A DNA stretch of 64,000 bases from Azolla caroliniana (Eukaryota; Polypodiophyta). The translations under genes and the position numbers were made by a program. The stretch is from assembly GCA_043228905.1 (NCBI GenBank), contig JBHGNT010000007.1:19716001-19780000 (forward strand). The letters run 5' to 3'. Numbering within the stretch: the first letter of the stretch is position 1; each line of letters begins with the position of its first letter. This document shows, piece by piece, positions 33,034-41,879 of this stretch. The notes beneath the pieces are model-generated. The model searched no databases. It saw only the letters and a program-made list of their open reading frames with translations, and was not told the origin of the DNA.

Positions 33034-33060
33034 ACTTTTCAATAGCTTTTGAAACAAGGA
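33034..33060 (+). promoter_or_regulatory. RLP promoter-proximal motif, copy 1
   Basis: acttttcaatagcttttgaa followed by acaagga. Copies near 38337 and 58488 have the same core (cttttcaaaacttttgaaac) at a matching place upstream of RLP2 and RLP3. It is an inverted-repeat-like element conserved by duplication, possibly regulatory. Confidence 0.5.
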
Positions 33061-33201
33061 ACTTTTCAATAACATACGTAAAGCATTTCTTCCATTACCA
33101 TGACTACTGATTCTGATTCAGCACTACAAGAAGATGTAAAGATAACATGTGTACAGATGCTTCAAACTACTTCCTTTGCATGTATGTATCCACTTTTAAG
33201 C

Positions 33202-35310
33202 ATGGTTAGACCCATCACCATCACCATCACCATCACCATCACCATTACTACTACTCTCTATTGCCTTCTATTTCTCCTGTCCTCTCTTCCATTACTGCCA
33301 AAGTCAGATTCTTGCACTATAGGAGATGTCTATGCCCTTCTCCGGTTTATGAATGCTGTCAACACAACATCTCTCAAGAAGGGTTGGGGTTTAAGCAACA
33401 GCAATGGGAGCTGTTGTGATTGGGAAGGTGTGAGTTGTGATGCTGTTTCTGCACAGATTCTGGACATTTCTCTCTCCAGCAAAGGTCTTAATGGGAGTTT
33501 ATCTCAAGGATTGGCCAACATTCCATCTCTTCAAGTTCTCAATGTTTCTAATAATTACTTATATGGGCCTCTACCACAAGACCTCTCAACACACTCATCC
33601 CTTCACACTCTTGATGTCAGTATCAACAGTTTTTCGGGCCAGCTCTCTGATGTATTAGTGAATTTCAGCTCTTTGCAAGTGCTCAACCTCTCTACCAATG
33701 CCTTCAATGGTAGCTTTCCTTCTTCCTCTGCAAGGAATTTGAACCTCTTGAGGCTATTCCTGGCTAGCAACAATGCTTTAAATGGAGACTTGCCATTCCA
33801 CCTATGCCAAAATGCCCAATTCCTTCAACACTTGGATCTATCCTCTAACAATTTCTCAGGAAGACTCTCAAATGGTCTTGGCATATGTAGTTCTCTGCGA
33901 GTATTGGATCTTGGTGACAACAACTTGGTGGGTAATCTACCCCGAGATCTGTACAACCTAACCTCATTAACAATGCTTCACCTCACACGTAACCATTTCG
34001 ATGGCAAACTAGATAATGCTATCGGCAACCTAATCGATCTCTCTCATTTGATGTTGGGTTCTAACAACTTCACGGGACAACTTCCCTCAAACCTCTCCTC
34101 GTGTACAAACCTAAAGGTATTTGCTGCAAACAGAAACAAATTCAATGGTTCATTGGATGTTGTTCGATTCAATCAATTCCCGATGCTAGAAAATCTTGAT
34201 CTCAATAGCAATGCTTTTGTCGGGTCAATCCCACCTTCATTAACTGAGTGCGCAACGCTCAAGAGCATAAACTTTGCAAAAAACAAACTTTCGGGGGAGA
34301 TCCCATCATCTTTGTATAGATTGAAGAACCTAACCACACTCTTGCTATCAAGCAACAAACTTAATGGGAGCATAAGATCCCTCGACGCCACTGAACATCT
34401 GGTGAGTGTGATCTTATCCAGGAATGTGTTCAATGAGGCACTACCCGATACAATACAAGGGGTAACTAATGTACAAGTAATTGCCCTCGGAGACATCCGT
34501 CTCTTTGGTTCCATTCCAAAGTGGTTGAAGAATTGCACTAAACTACAAGTGCTTGACCTTTCGTGCAACAACCTAAATGGATCTATCCCCCCATGGATAG
34601 GTTCCTTTCCACATCTGTTCTATTTGGACTTATCCAACAACTCTTTCTCCGGAAGTATACCACCCGAATTGTTCTTGTTGCCCACATTGATAAGTCTCGA
34701 TAACAACCTAACTGGATTGCAAGGGGTGGTTACCAATCTCGCCATAAAACAAGAACTTGATGCCCAAGAGCTACTATACACACAAGTTTCAGCTTTTCCA
34801 CCGTCCATTTACCTCTCCCACAATCACCTAAAAGGGTCCATACCTTCACAAATTGGTGCTTTTCTCATGCTTTTAGACATAGATTTGAGTTTTAACAATT
34901 TGTCGGGAAACATCCCAGAGGCAATCGGCGATATGATAGATCTAGAGAGCCTCGATTTATCACACAACTCTCTCATTGGTGGAATACCTTCGTCATTGAC
35001 GAAGCTCACTTTTCTATCTTATTTCAATGTTTGTTACAATCAACTGGAGGGTTCAATACCTTTCGGCAACCAATTCTCGACATTTTCTAACAAAAGTTAT
35101 GAAGGTAACTCTGGTCTATGTGGTACTCCTTTACCTTCTCTATGCGGGGATCATAATGCTACCAAGTTTGATACCAATTCCTATTCACGTAGGAGAAAAA
35201 GCTCGATTAAGGCCACTAATATTTTTGAACCGATTGGTGTGATCATTGGTTATGTTGCATTGATAGTGGGTTGGGTTACTTGGAACCTCACTAGAAGAAA
35301 GATTGGATAA
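33202..35310 (+). CDS. RLP1: PSKR/PSY1R-type LRR receptor-like protein without kinase
   Basis: 702 residues from the ATG at 33202. Upstream in-frame ATGs exist (33100), but this one starts a clear signal peptide (hydrophobic LYCLLFLLSSLPLL). The LRR N-cap has CCDWEGVSCD (about residues 70-80). I count 21 LRRs, with a non-LRR island of about 36 residues (from LDNNLTGLQGVV) between LRR 17 and 18. The end has the C-cap SYEGNSGLCGTPLPSLC, a membrane helix with GVIIGYVALIVGW (GxxxG), and the tail NLTRRKIG. This ectodomain layout is that of the receptors for the sulfated peptides PSK and PSY1, which bind ligand at the plasma membrane. RLPs without a kinase signal through partner kinases. The signal peptide includes an expanded (ACCATC)n stretch giving ITITIT. 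No introns. Ligand unknown. Confidence 0.9.
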   Translation: MVRPITITITITITITTTLYCLLFLLSSLPLLPKSDSCTIGDVYALLRFMNAVNTTSLKKGWGLSNSNGSCCDWEGVSCDAVSAQILDISLSSKGLNGSLSQGLANIPSLQVLNVSNNYLYGPLPQDLSTHSSLHTLDVSINSFSGQLSDVLVNFSSLQVLNLSTNAFNGSFPSSSARNLNLLRLFLASNNALNGDLPFHLCQNAQFLQHLDLSSNNFSGRLSNGLGICSSLRVLDLGDNNLVGNLPRDLYNLTSLTMLHLTRNHFDGKLDNAIGNLIDLSHLMLGSNNFTGQLPSNLSSCTNLKVFAANRNKFNGSLDVVRFNQFPMLENLDLNSNAFVGSIPPSLTECATLKSINFAKNKLSGEIPSSLYRLKNLTTLLLSSNKLNGSIRSLDATEHLVSVILSRNVFNEALPDTIQGVTNVQVIALGDIRLFGSIPKWLKNCTKLQVLDLSCNNLNGSIPPWIGSFPHLFYLDLSNNSFSGSIPPELFLLPTLISLDNNLTGLQGVVTNLAIKQELDAQELLYTQVSAFPPSIYLSHNHLKGSIPSQIGAFLMLLDIDLSFNNLSGNIPEAIGDMIDLESLDLSHNSLIGGIPSSLTKLTFLSYFNVCYNQLEGSIPFGNQFSTFSNKSYEGNSGLCGTPLPSLCGDHNATKFDTNSYSRRRKSSIKATNIFEPIGVIIGYVALIVGWVTWNLTRRKIG

Positions 35311-35689
35311 GATTGGCCTACACCCAAAGTCTCTAAGTAAGTCTAGTTTAACTTGAATAATATGATGGATTTTTGGGGATGGGGGAGCAAAAAACACACA
35401 TCCAAGCTTGGAGCATCTCTTTTCTTATGGCCATAAAGGACATCCAAAGATGGCTAATGCTCCTATAATCAAACCTTTTGTGAGTTGTACGTAACAAACT
35501 ACGTTCAATGAGCGTCTTGGATTTTCTTTCATATGTACGCACATTGTATAAATGTTTATATAATCATGTTTTATGCAAATCTCGAGTCTAGTTTATCTTC
35601 AATAATATAATGGATTTTATGGGTTGGTGACACAAAATGTCAATCAAATTGTGGAGCTTCTCTTTTTCATGATCATAAAGGACATCCAA
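35311..35689. other. RLP1 3' flank
   Basis: AT-rich 3' UTR-like sequence with 'aaaggacatccaaag' twice (near 35427 and 35676). The first copy belongs to RLP1's own 3' end and the second leads into the next gene fragment. It is homologous to the flanks after 36420, 40780 and 60930. Confidence 0.7.
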
Positions 35690-36281
35690 AGAGTTGACAA
35701 CAACCTAACTGGATTGCAATTGGTGGTTATCAACCTTGACACAAAGTGAAAACTCTACTACGCAAACTTCCCAACCCTAGACGGTTTAGAATTTTTTACA
35801 TCCTCAATTAACCTCTTTCACAATCTCCTTGAAGGGTCTATACCTTCAGAAGTTGGTGCTTTAGCCCATCTTGAATAATTGTCGAATTTGAGTTTCGACA
35901 ACTTGTTGGGAAACATCCCAAAGACAATGGCTAATATGACTAATCTACAACTTCTTGATTTATCGCACAACTCTCTCACTGGTGGAATACCATTGTCATG
36001 GATGAAGCTCACTAATCTTGTTGACGTCAGTATTTCATTCAATCAGCTGGAGGGTTTAATATCTCTTGGCAATCAAAAGTTATGAAGGAAACCCAAGACT
36101 ATGTGGTACGCCTTTACCATTTCCATGTGAGAATGATGTCAATCCCAAATCCTCTCCCAATAGGAGAAAATGTCCCATTATAGTCATTGATATGCTTCAG
36201 CCAATTGGTGTGGTTATTGGTTATGTGGGAGTGCTAGTGGGTTGGTTAACTTGGAAGCTTACTAGGAGAAAGGTTGGATAA
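35690..36281 (+). pseudogene. RLP fragment: island to C-terminus
   Basis: It begins inside the island-equivalent region (caacaacctaactggattgc) and runs through LRR 18-21, the C-cap (SYEGNPRLCGTPLPFPCEND) and the membrane helix with tail (GVLVGWLTWKLTRRKVG). There are stops near 35747 and 35878 and a frame change near 36080. It is closest to RLP2 by eye (QLVV, EVGALA). The first two thirds of the gene are missing. Not functional. Confidence 0.88.
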
Positions 36282-36304
36282 GATTGACCTAGATAAAGTC
36301 TCAC

Positions 36305-36402
36305 ACTGATCTTCTTGAGCCAATTGTGTGGTTATTGGTTGCGTTGTAGTACTAGTGGGTTGGTCAATGGTTAACTTGGAAGCTTACTAGGAGAAAGATT
36401 GG
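36305..36402 (+). pseudogene. Second copy of the RLP membrane-helix coding tail
   Basis: Right after the fragment's stop, the segment coding for the last 30 or so residues is repeated (cttcttgagccaattgtgtg ... 'acttggaagcttactaggag'), with small indels that break the frame. A local duplication of the gene end. Confidence 0.85.
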
Positions 36403-37573
36403 ATAAAATTGGCCAGAAGAAAGTCTCCTTTATCTTCACTAAGATGATGATTTTTTAAGGATGGGGAAGAAAATGGATCCATCCAAATTTGGACCTTCTC
36501 TTTTCTTTATCACCATGTAGGACATCCAAAGTTTATTGATGCTTGTTAAGCAAACCTTTTGTGGCTTCTATGTAACAAAGCATATTCTTCAATTGGCTAT
36601 ATTTTCTTTCTTCTATACTATACATTTTGTATAAATATCGGTAAATTCATATTTTGTGCTTTCTCATTTCATGTGAAAGAATGATATGACAAATTCTTTT
36701 GTTTTACTGTTTAATTCTAATATGTTGTGCTCATAAATATCAATGTTATGAAGTGTCCATATACTTGAAAAAAATAAAAAATCAAATAGAATGATGTTTA
36801 AATACATGGTATTGTAAAGTTGAGTCACTAGGAACTCAAACACATTACAAAACTCGAATTAGTGATCCAAGTGAAAAGTTTTGATCGTTTGAAGGTTTAC
36901 AATAAAAATACAATTTACAATGGTAATCGAGAATCGAGATAAAGTACGGTCAGTTCTATAATTTTTGAAATGGTTGGGTCGACCATTTAAAGGTTGAATG
37001 CATGTACAACTATCAAGCTGCTAGACCGAACCGATGTAAACGTGAATAGGGAGACAGCCTATTGCACAGGCGCCGAGGCTGTATTGTGACGATTAAGTCT
37101 ACTAACCAAGAAGCTCAAGGCTCTTATGTACAAGACACATTTTATGGGCATGAGAAAGGAAGCAAAAAAAGCTCAGTTAGAAAGGGTAAAGGAATGGAAA
37201 AAGTTAATGTGGTTTACCTGAAAGCCTTCCCAAATAGAGGATGTGAATTCAAATTCCATCTTTTGACAAATGAAACTTGTAAGAGCCATTCAATAAATTC
37301 AATTTCCTTTCCCAAAGACTTGGCATTTGGCTCATCCCCTTCGTCACCACACCATCCCCGACTACGTCCTTGTCATACCAATCATCCCCAAGTCACAAAA
37401 CCCCAACGGTTGCAATACATGACCACGACCTTTACGACAGGGATTGGTGGATGTGAAGAAGGAAGAAAATAACGTAGATTGCGGTGAAAAGTAGCAATTG
37501 GCAATAATTTGGTTTAGGGTTCTCAACTTCAAATGTTAACCATTTAACCATCCTAAAACTTAAAGTAAACCAA
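36403..37573. other. RLP 3' flank and repeat remnants, no gene
   Basis: 36420-37080 is homologous to the flank of RLP2 (40780-41640), including 'gaatgatgtttaaatac' and 'accatttaaaggt'. 37490-37573 begins an AT-rich repeat with aaccaaac/accattt motifs, like the hAT-like elements further right. A 136-codon frame at 37062 lies in this repeat and is not believed. Confidence 0.65.
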
Positions 37574-38251
37574 ACTACCGTCGAACCATTTAAACCAGCT
37601 ATTTACAGGATTTCCAAGCTCAAACCAAACTATTCAAGAGACCCAAGTTTTAAAGCCATGGTTTCACGATCGTGAAAGGCGCGCCGCACGAGCATGGACA
37701 AGCATGGGACGTCTATGCACAATTGGAGATGGAGGAGGCAAAAGTTAAATTTTTGTAAGGATTATTTTTGCGATGTTAAGTCTCGAACCCGTGAACTTCG
37801 TAATAGATTAAATCAGTTCCTCTAATATTTATATAATTGACATATTAACTTATGATTCAATACATCGTGTAAAACATGCTTCAACAAAATGTGATTGTAT
37901 TAATCAATATGAACTACCGTCGAACCATTTAAACCAGCTATTTACAGGATTTCCAAGCTCAAACCAAACTATTCAAGAGACCCAAGTTTTAAAGCCATGG
38001 TTTCACGATCGTGAAAGGCGCGCCGCACGAGCATGGACAAGCATGGGACGTCTATGCACAATTGGAGATGGAGGAGGCAAAAGTTAAATTTTTGTAAGGA
38101 TTATTTTTGCGATGTTAAGTCTCGAACCCGTGAACTTCGTAATAGATTAAATCAGTTCCTCTAATATTTATATAATTGACATATTAACTTATGATTCAAT
38201 ACATCGCGTAAAACATGCTTCAACAAAATGTGATTGTATTAATCAATATGA
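37574..38251. repeat. 339-bp tandem duplication
   Basis: Copies 37574-37912 and 37913-38251 differ at one base by eye (catcgtgt versus catcgcgt). Each holds a ggcgcgccgc site, a segment like a reversed tRNA B box (ctcgaacccgtgaac), and the left part of the aaccaaac repeat. A related single copy lies near 41650-41740. Confidence 0.96.
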
Positions 38252-38336
38252 ACTTATACCTTAGATTTCAAACCCACCTTTCTAGACTTTTTTGAGCCAG
38301 ATTGCTCTTTCTACTATTGGTGGCTAAATTCTGACT

Positions 38337-38369
38337 GCTTTTTCAAAATCTTTTGAAACAAAGACCTTC
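38337..38369 (+). promoter_or_regulatory. RLP promoter-proximal motif, copy 2
   Basis: ctttttcaaaatcttttgaa then acaaagacc, about 290-320 bp before the RLP2 start. See copies 1 and 3. Confidence 0.5.
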
Positions 38370-38395
38370 CAAACTATCACTTTCTTCTCATAACA

Positions 38396-38421
38396 TATAT
38401 ATATATATATATATATATAAC
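38396..38421 (+). promoter_or_regulatory. (TA)n and likely TATA region of RLP2
   Basis: About 12 TA repeats, then ataacctccctcccctgttc, which is conserved before RLP3 (58583-58610, 'tatataaccttccctcccctg'). It is followed in both by 'tctactgttctcacataaca'. A core promoter with a pyrimidine-rich initiator zone is a fair inference. Confidence 0.6.
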
Positions 38422-38657
38422 CTCCCTCCCCTGTTCCTCTACTGTTCTCACATAACAATAATATATGTAAAGCCTTGCTCTGTTTCACTTCAGTAATCTC
38501 CTTTCTCCTCAATTCACTACCATTTCTTCCACCTCTCTCACATCCATATCACCACCACCATATCTTTATATCTTATCTAATTTCAGCACTAGAAGAAGAT
38601 GCAAAGATACATGTACAGATGCTTCAAACTATTTATTTGCTTCTACATAGTTTAAGC

Positions 38658-40733
38658 ATGGCCAGACAAATCACCATTACTAGTCATCTCTATTGGCTTC
38701 TATTTCTCTTGTCCTCTCTTGGACTACTACGGAGCTCCGATTCTTGCACGAGAGGAGATGCCGATGCCCTTCTCCGATTCATGGATACCGTGAACACAAC
38801 ATCTCTCAGGAAGGGTTGGAGGCTAAGCAACAGCAATGAGAGCTGTTGTGATTGGGAAGGAGTGAGTTGTGATGCTGTTTCTGCACAAATTGTGGCCATT
38901 TCTCTCTCCAGCAAAGGCCTTTGTGGGAAGCTATCTCAAGGATTAGCCAACATTCCATCTCTCCAAGTTCTCGATGTTTCGAATAATGACTTATATGGGT
39001 CTCTCCCACAAGACCTCTCAACACTCTCATCCCTTCACACTCTTGATGTCAGTAGCAACATTTTTTCAGGCCAGCTCTCTGATGTATTAGTGAATTTCAG
39101 CTCTTTGCAAATAGTTAACCTCTCTACCAATGGATTCTATGGCAGCTTGCCTCCTTCTTCTTTAGGAAATCTGGGCCTCTTGAGCCAATTCCTGGCTAGC
39201 AACAATTATTTAAGTGGAGACTTGCCACTCAGCCTATGCCAAACTGCCCCACTCCTTCAAGAGATGGATCTGTCCTTGAACAGCTTCTCAAGAACAATCT
39301 CAAAAGGTATTGGACTTTGTGGCTCTCTCCAAGTATTAGATCTTGGCTACAACTACTTGGTGGGTAATCTACCCCAAGATCTTTACAACCTAACCTCATT
39401 AATAATGCTTCGCCTCACACGTAACGGATTCGATGGCGAACTAGATAATGCTATCGGCAACCTAATTAATCTCTCTCATTTGATGTTGGGTTCGAACAAT
39501 TTCACCGGACAACTTCCCTCAAACCTCTCCTCGTGCACAAACCTAAAGGTATTCATCACGAATGGAAACAATTTCAATGGTTCATTGGATGTTGTCCGAT
39601 TCAATCAATTCTCAATGCTAGAAAATCTAGATCTCGATAGCAATGCTTTTGTCGGGTCAATCCCATCCTCGTTAACTGAGTGTGCGGCCCTCAAGAGCAT
39701 AAACCTTGCGAGCAACAAACTTTCGGGGGAGATCCCATCGTCTTTGTATCGATTGAAGAACCTAACCACGCTCTCGCTATCAAGCAACGACCTTAACGGG
39801 AGCATAAGATCACTCAATGGGAGTGAACACCTAGTCAAAGTGATCTTATCCATGAATGTGTTCAATGAGACACTATCCAATACCATGCAAGGGTTCACTA
39901 ATCTACAATTTCTCTCTCTCAATAACATTGGCCTATCTGGTTGGATTCCTGAGTGGTTGAAGAATAATAATAAACTACAAGTGCTTGATCTCTCATGGAA
40001 CAAACTGACCGGATCAATCCCCCCATGGATTGGCTCTTTTCCTCATCTTTTCTACCTAGATTTATCCAACAACTCATTGTTCGGAAGTATACCGCACGAA
40101 TTATTCTTGTTGCCCGCATTGATAAGTGTTGATAACAACCTAACTGGATTGCAATTGGTGGTTCTCAACCTTGACACAGAGCAAAAACTCAACTACCCAA
40201 ACTCCCGATACCTACATTGTTTAGAGCTTTTTAGATCCTCTATTAACCTCTTTCACAATCTCCTTGAAGGGTCTATACCTTCAGAAGTAGGTGCTTTGGC
40301 CAGTCTTCAAGAGATGAATTTGAGTTTCAACAATTTGTCGGGAAACATCCCAGAGACTATGGCTAATATGACCGATCTAGAGAGTTTCGACTTATCGCAC
40401 AACTCTCTCATGGGCAAAATACCTTTGTCATTGATGAAACTCACTCATCTCCTTAGTTTTAATGTTTCATACAATCAACTCGAGGGTTTAATACCTCTCG
40501 GCAATCGATTCTCAACGTTCGCTAACAAAAGTTATGAAGGAAACCCAAGACTGTGTGGTGCTCCTTTACCCTTGCCATGTGAGAATAATGTCAATCCCAA
40601 CTCCTCTTCAAGTAGGAGAAAAATCTTGATTATAGCCACTGATATTCTTGAGCCAATTGGCGTGGTAATTGGTTATGTGGGAGTGCTAGTGGGTTGGTTA
40701 GCTTGGAAGCTTACTAGAAGAAAGATTGGATAA
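38658..40733 (+). CDS. RLP2: PSKR/PSY1R-type LRR receptor-like protein without kinase
   Basis: 691 residues from MARQITIT (38658). The frame is open from 38475, but this ATG fits the signal peptide (LYWLLFLLSSLGLL) and aligns with RLP1 and RLP3. It has N-cap CCDWEGVSCD, 21 LRRs with the island (NNLTGLQLVVLNLDTEQKLN) after LRR 17, C-cap SYEGNPRLCGAPLPLPCENN, a membrane helix with GVVIGYVGVLVGW, and tail KLTRRKIG. It is the most divergent of the three in the island and in LRR 15 (LSLNNIGLSGWIPEWLKNNN), the places that would shape ligand choice. Its nearest relative is the fragment at 35690-36281. Likely at the plasma membrane, working with a separate kinase (inference). Confidence 0.92.
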   Translation: MARQITITSHLYWLLFLLSSLGLLRSSDSCTRGDADALLRFMDTVNTTSLRKGWRLSNSNESCCDWEGVSCDAVSAQIVAISLSSKGLCGKLSQGLANIPSLQVLDVSNNDLYGSLPQDLSTLSSLHTLDVSSNIFSGQLSDVLVNFSSLQIVNLSTNGFYGSLPPSSLGNLGLLSQFLASNNYLSGDLPLSLCQTAPLLQEMDLSLNSFSRTISKGIGLCGSLQVLDLGYNYLVGNLPQDLYNLTSLIMLRLTRNGFDGELDNAIGNLINLSHLMLGSNNFTGQLPSNLSSCTNLKVFITNGNNFNGSLDVVRFNQFSMLENLDLDSNAFVGSIPSSLTECAALKSINLASNKLSGEIPSSLYRLKNLTTLSLSSNDLNGSIRSLNGSEHLVKVILSMNVFNETLSNTMQGFTNLQFLSLNNIGLSGWIPEWLKNNNKLQVLDLSWNKLTGSIPPWIGSFPHLFYLDLSNNSLFGSIPHELFLLPALISVDNNLTGLQLVVLNLDTEQKLNYPNSRYLHCLELFRSSINLFHNLLEGSIPSEVGALASLQEMNLSFNNLSGNIPETMANMTDLESFDLSHNSLMGKIPLSLMKLTHLLSFNVSYNQLEGLIPLGNRFSTFANKSYEGNPRLCGAPLPLPCENNVNPNSSSSRRKILIIATDILEPIGVVIGYVGVLVGWLAWKLTRRKIG

Positions 40734-41879
40734 GATTGGCCTAGAGGAAGTCTCAAAGTAAGTCTCCTTTATGTTCACTAAGGTGATGAATTTTTAGGGA
40801 TGGGGGATATAAAAGATCCATCCAAATTTTGAACCTTCTCTTTTTTTTAATGGCCACAAAGGACATCCAAAGTTGATTGATGCTTGTTTAAGCAAACCTT
40901 TTGTGACTTCTACCTAACAAACTACATTCTACAAGTGCTTGGATTTTCTTTCTTCTGTACACATAGTGTAGAATTGTCGCTAAATTCGTGTTTTGTGCTT
41001 TCTTTCTTATTTGTAAGAAAGAATGATATGCCAAATTCTTTTGTTTTACCGCTTAATTCTAATATGTTGTGCTCATAAATATTCATGTTATGAGGTGTCC
41101 ATATACTTGAAAAAAAAACAACTAGAATGATGTTTAAATACGTGGTATCGTGAACCTGAGCCTCCCACCAACTAGTGCTAGTCACTAGGACCTCACAACA
41201 CTTTACAAAATTCGAATCAGATGTCCGCGTGAAGTTATGGTCATTTGACGGTTTACGATAAAAATACTATATACATTGGTAACAAGCGGTCTAACAACAA
41301 AATTGATGGTTTGACTATCTAGAGCTTGCGACAAGGAGCGCATATTAAGATTTTATGATACGTGAATCAAAGTCTGGTAGCCTAAGATACATCCTTCGGT
41401 AGGATCATTTTAAAATTTAAGTTTGTTAGAGACAAATTAGTAATTATGTAGAATGGATGAGTCGAGAATTGAGATAAAGTAGGATTAGTTTTGTAATTTG
41501 TGAAAAGCTTGGGATGACCATTTAAAGGTCGAAAGTATGTATGTAAAACCATTGAGCCGAACCAAAACGAACTGACATAAATGTGAACAAGGAGACGACA
41601 TGTTGCATAGGTGTCGAGGCTAAGCTTAGCTTACCAAGGAGCCCAAGGATCCGATGTTCAAGATGGAGGAGGCAAAAGATATTTTGCAAGGATTGTTTTT
41701 GCCAAGTTAAGTCTTGAACCCGTGAACTTTTTTCTTTTTCTATAAAAGGATACTTCCCATTAGTTAGGTAGAGTGTCTTTACACGCCAATATGTACAGTA
41801 GAATGTCATCATAAACATTCAACCACATTACCACAATATGCGTTAATCATCCTGAAGTATGTAAAATTTCCGAAAAATA
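40734..41879. other. RLP2 3' flank and repeat, no gene
   Basis: The 3' UTR-like part shares 'aaaggacatccaaagttgat' with other RLP flanks. 41100-41640 is homologous to 36770-37080. 41650-41740 resembles the 339-bp duplicated unit. No gene seen. Confidence 0.65.

Noticed and set aside
33100-33201. Longer N-terminus for RLP1 (and for RLP2 from 38475, RLP3 from 58645)
   Set aside because: The in-frame upstream codons precede a good signal-peptide Met shared by all three genes, and the upstream part is poorly conserved. Treated as 5' UTR.
35311-35690. Remnant kinase domain downstream of RLP1
   Set aside because: I looked for kinase motifs (GxGxxG, VAxK, HRDxK, DFG) in the 3' flanks of all three RLP genes and found none, so loss of a nearby kinase exon is not supported here.
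37062-37472. 136-codon frame
   Set aside because: It spans RLP 3'-flank repeat and AT-rich sequence, has no recognisable motif, and is not conserved in the homologous flank near 41600.
37781-37800. tRNA-derived SINE from ctcgaacccgtgaac
   Set aside because: It is B-box-like only on the minus strand. No A box or tail was found, so I list only the repeat.
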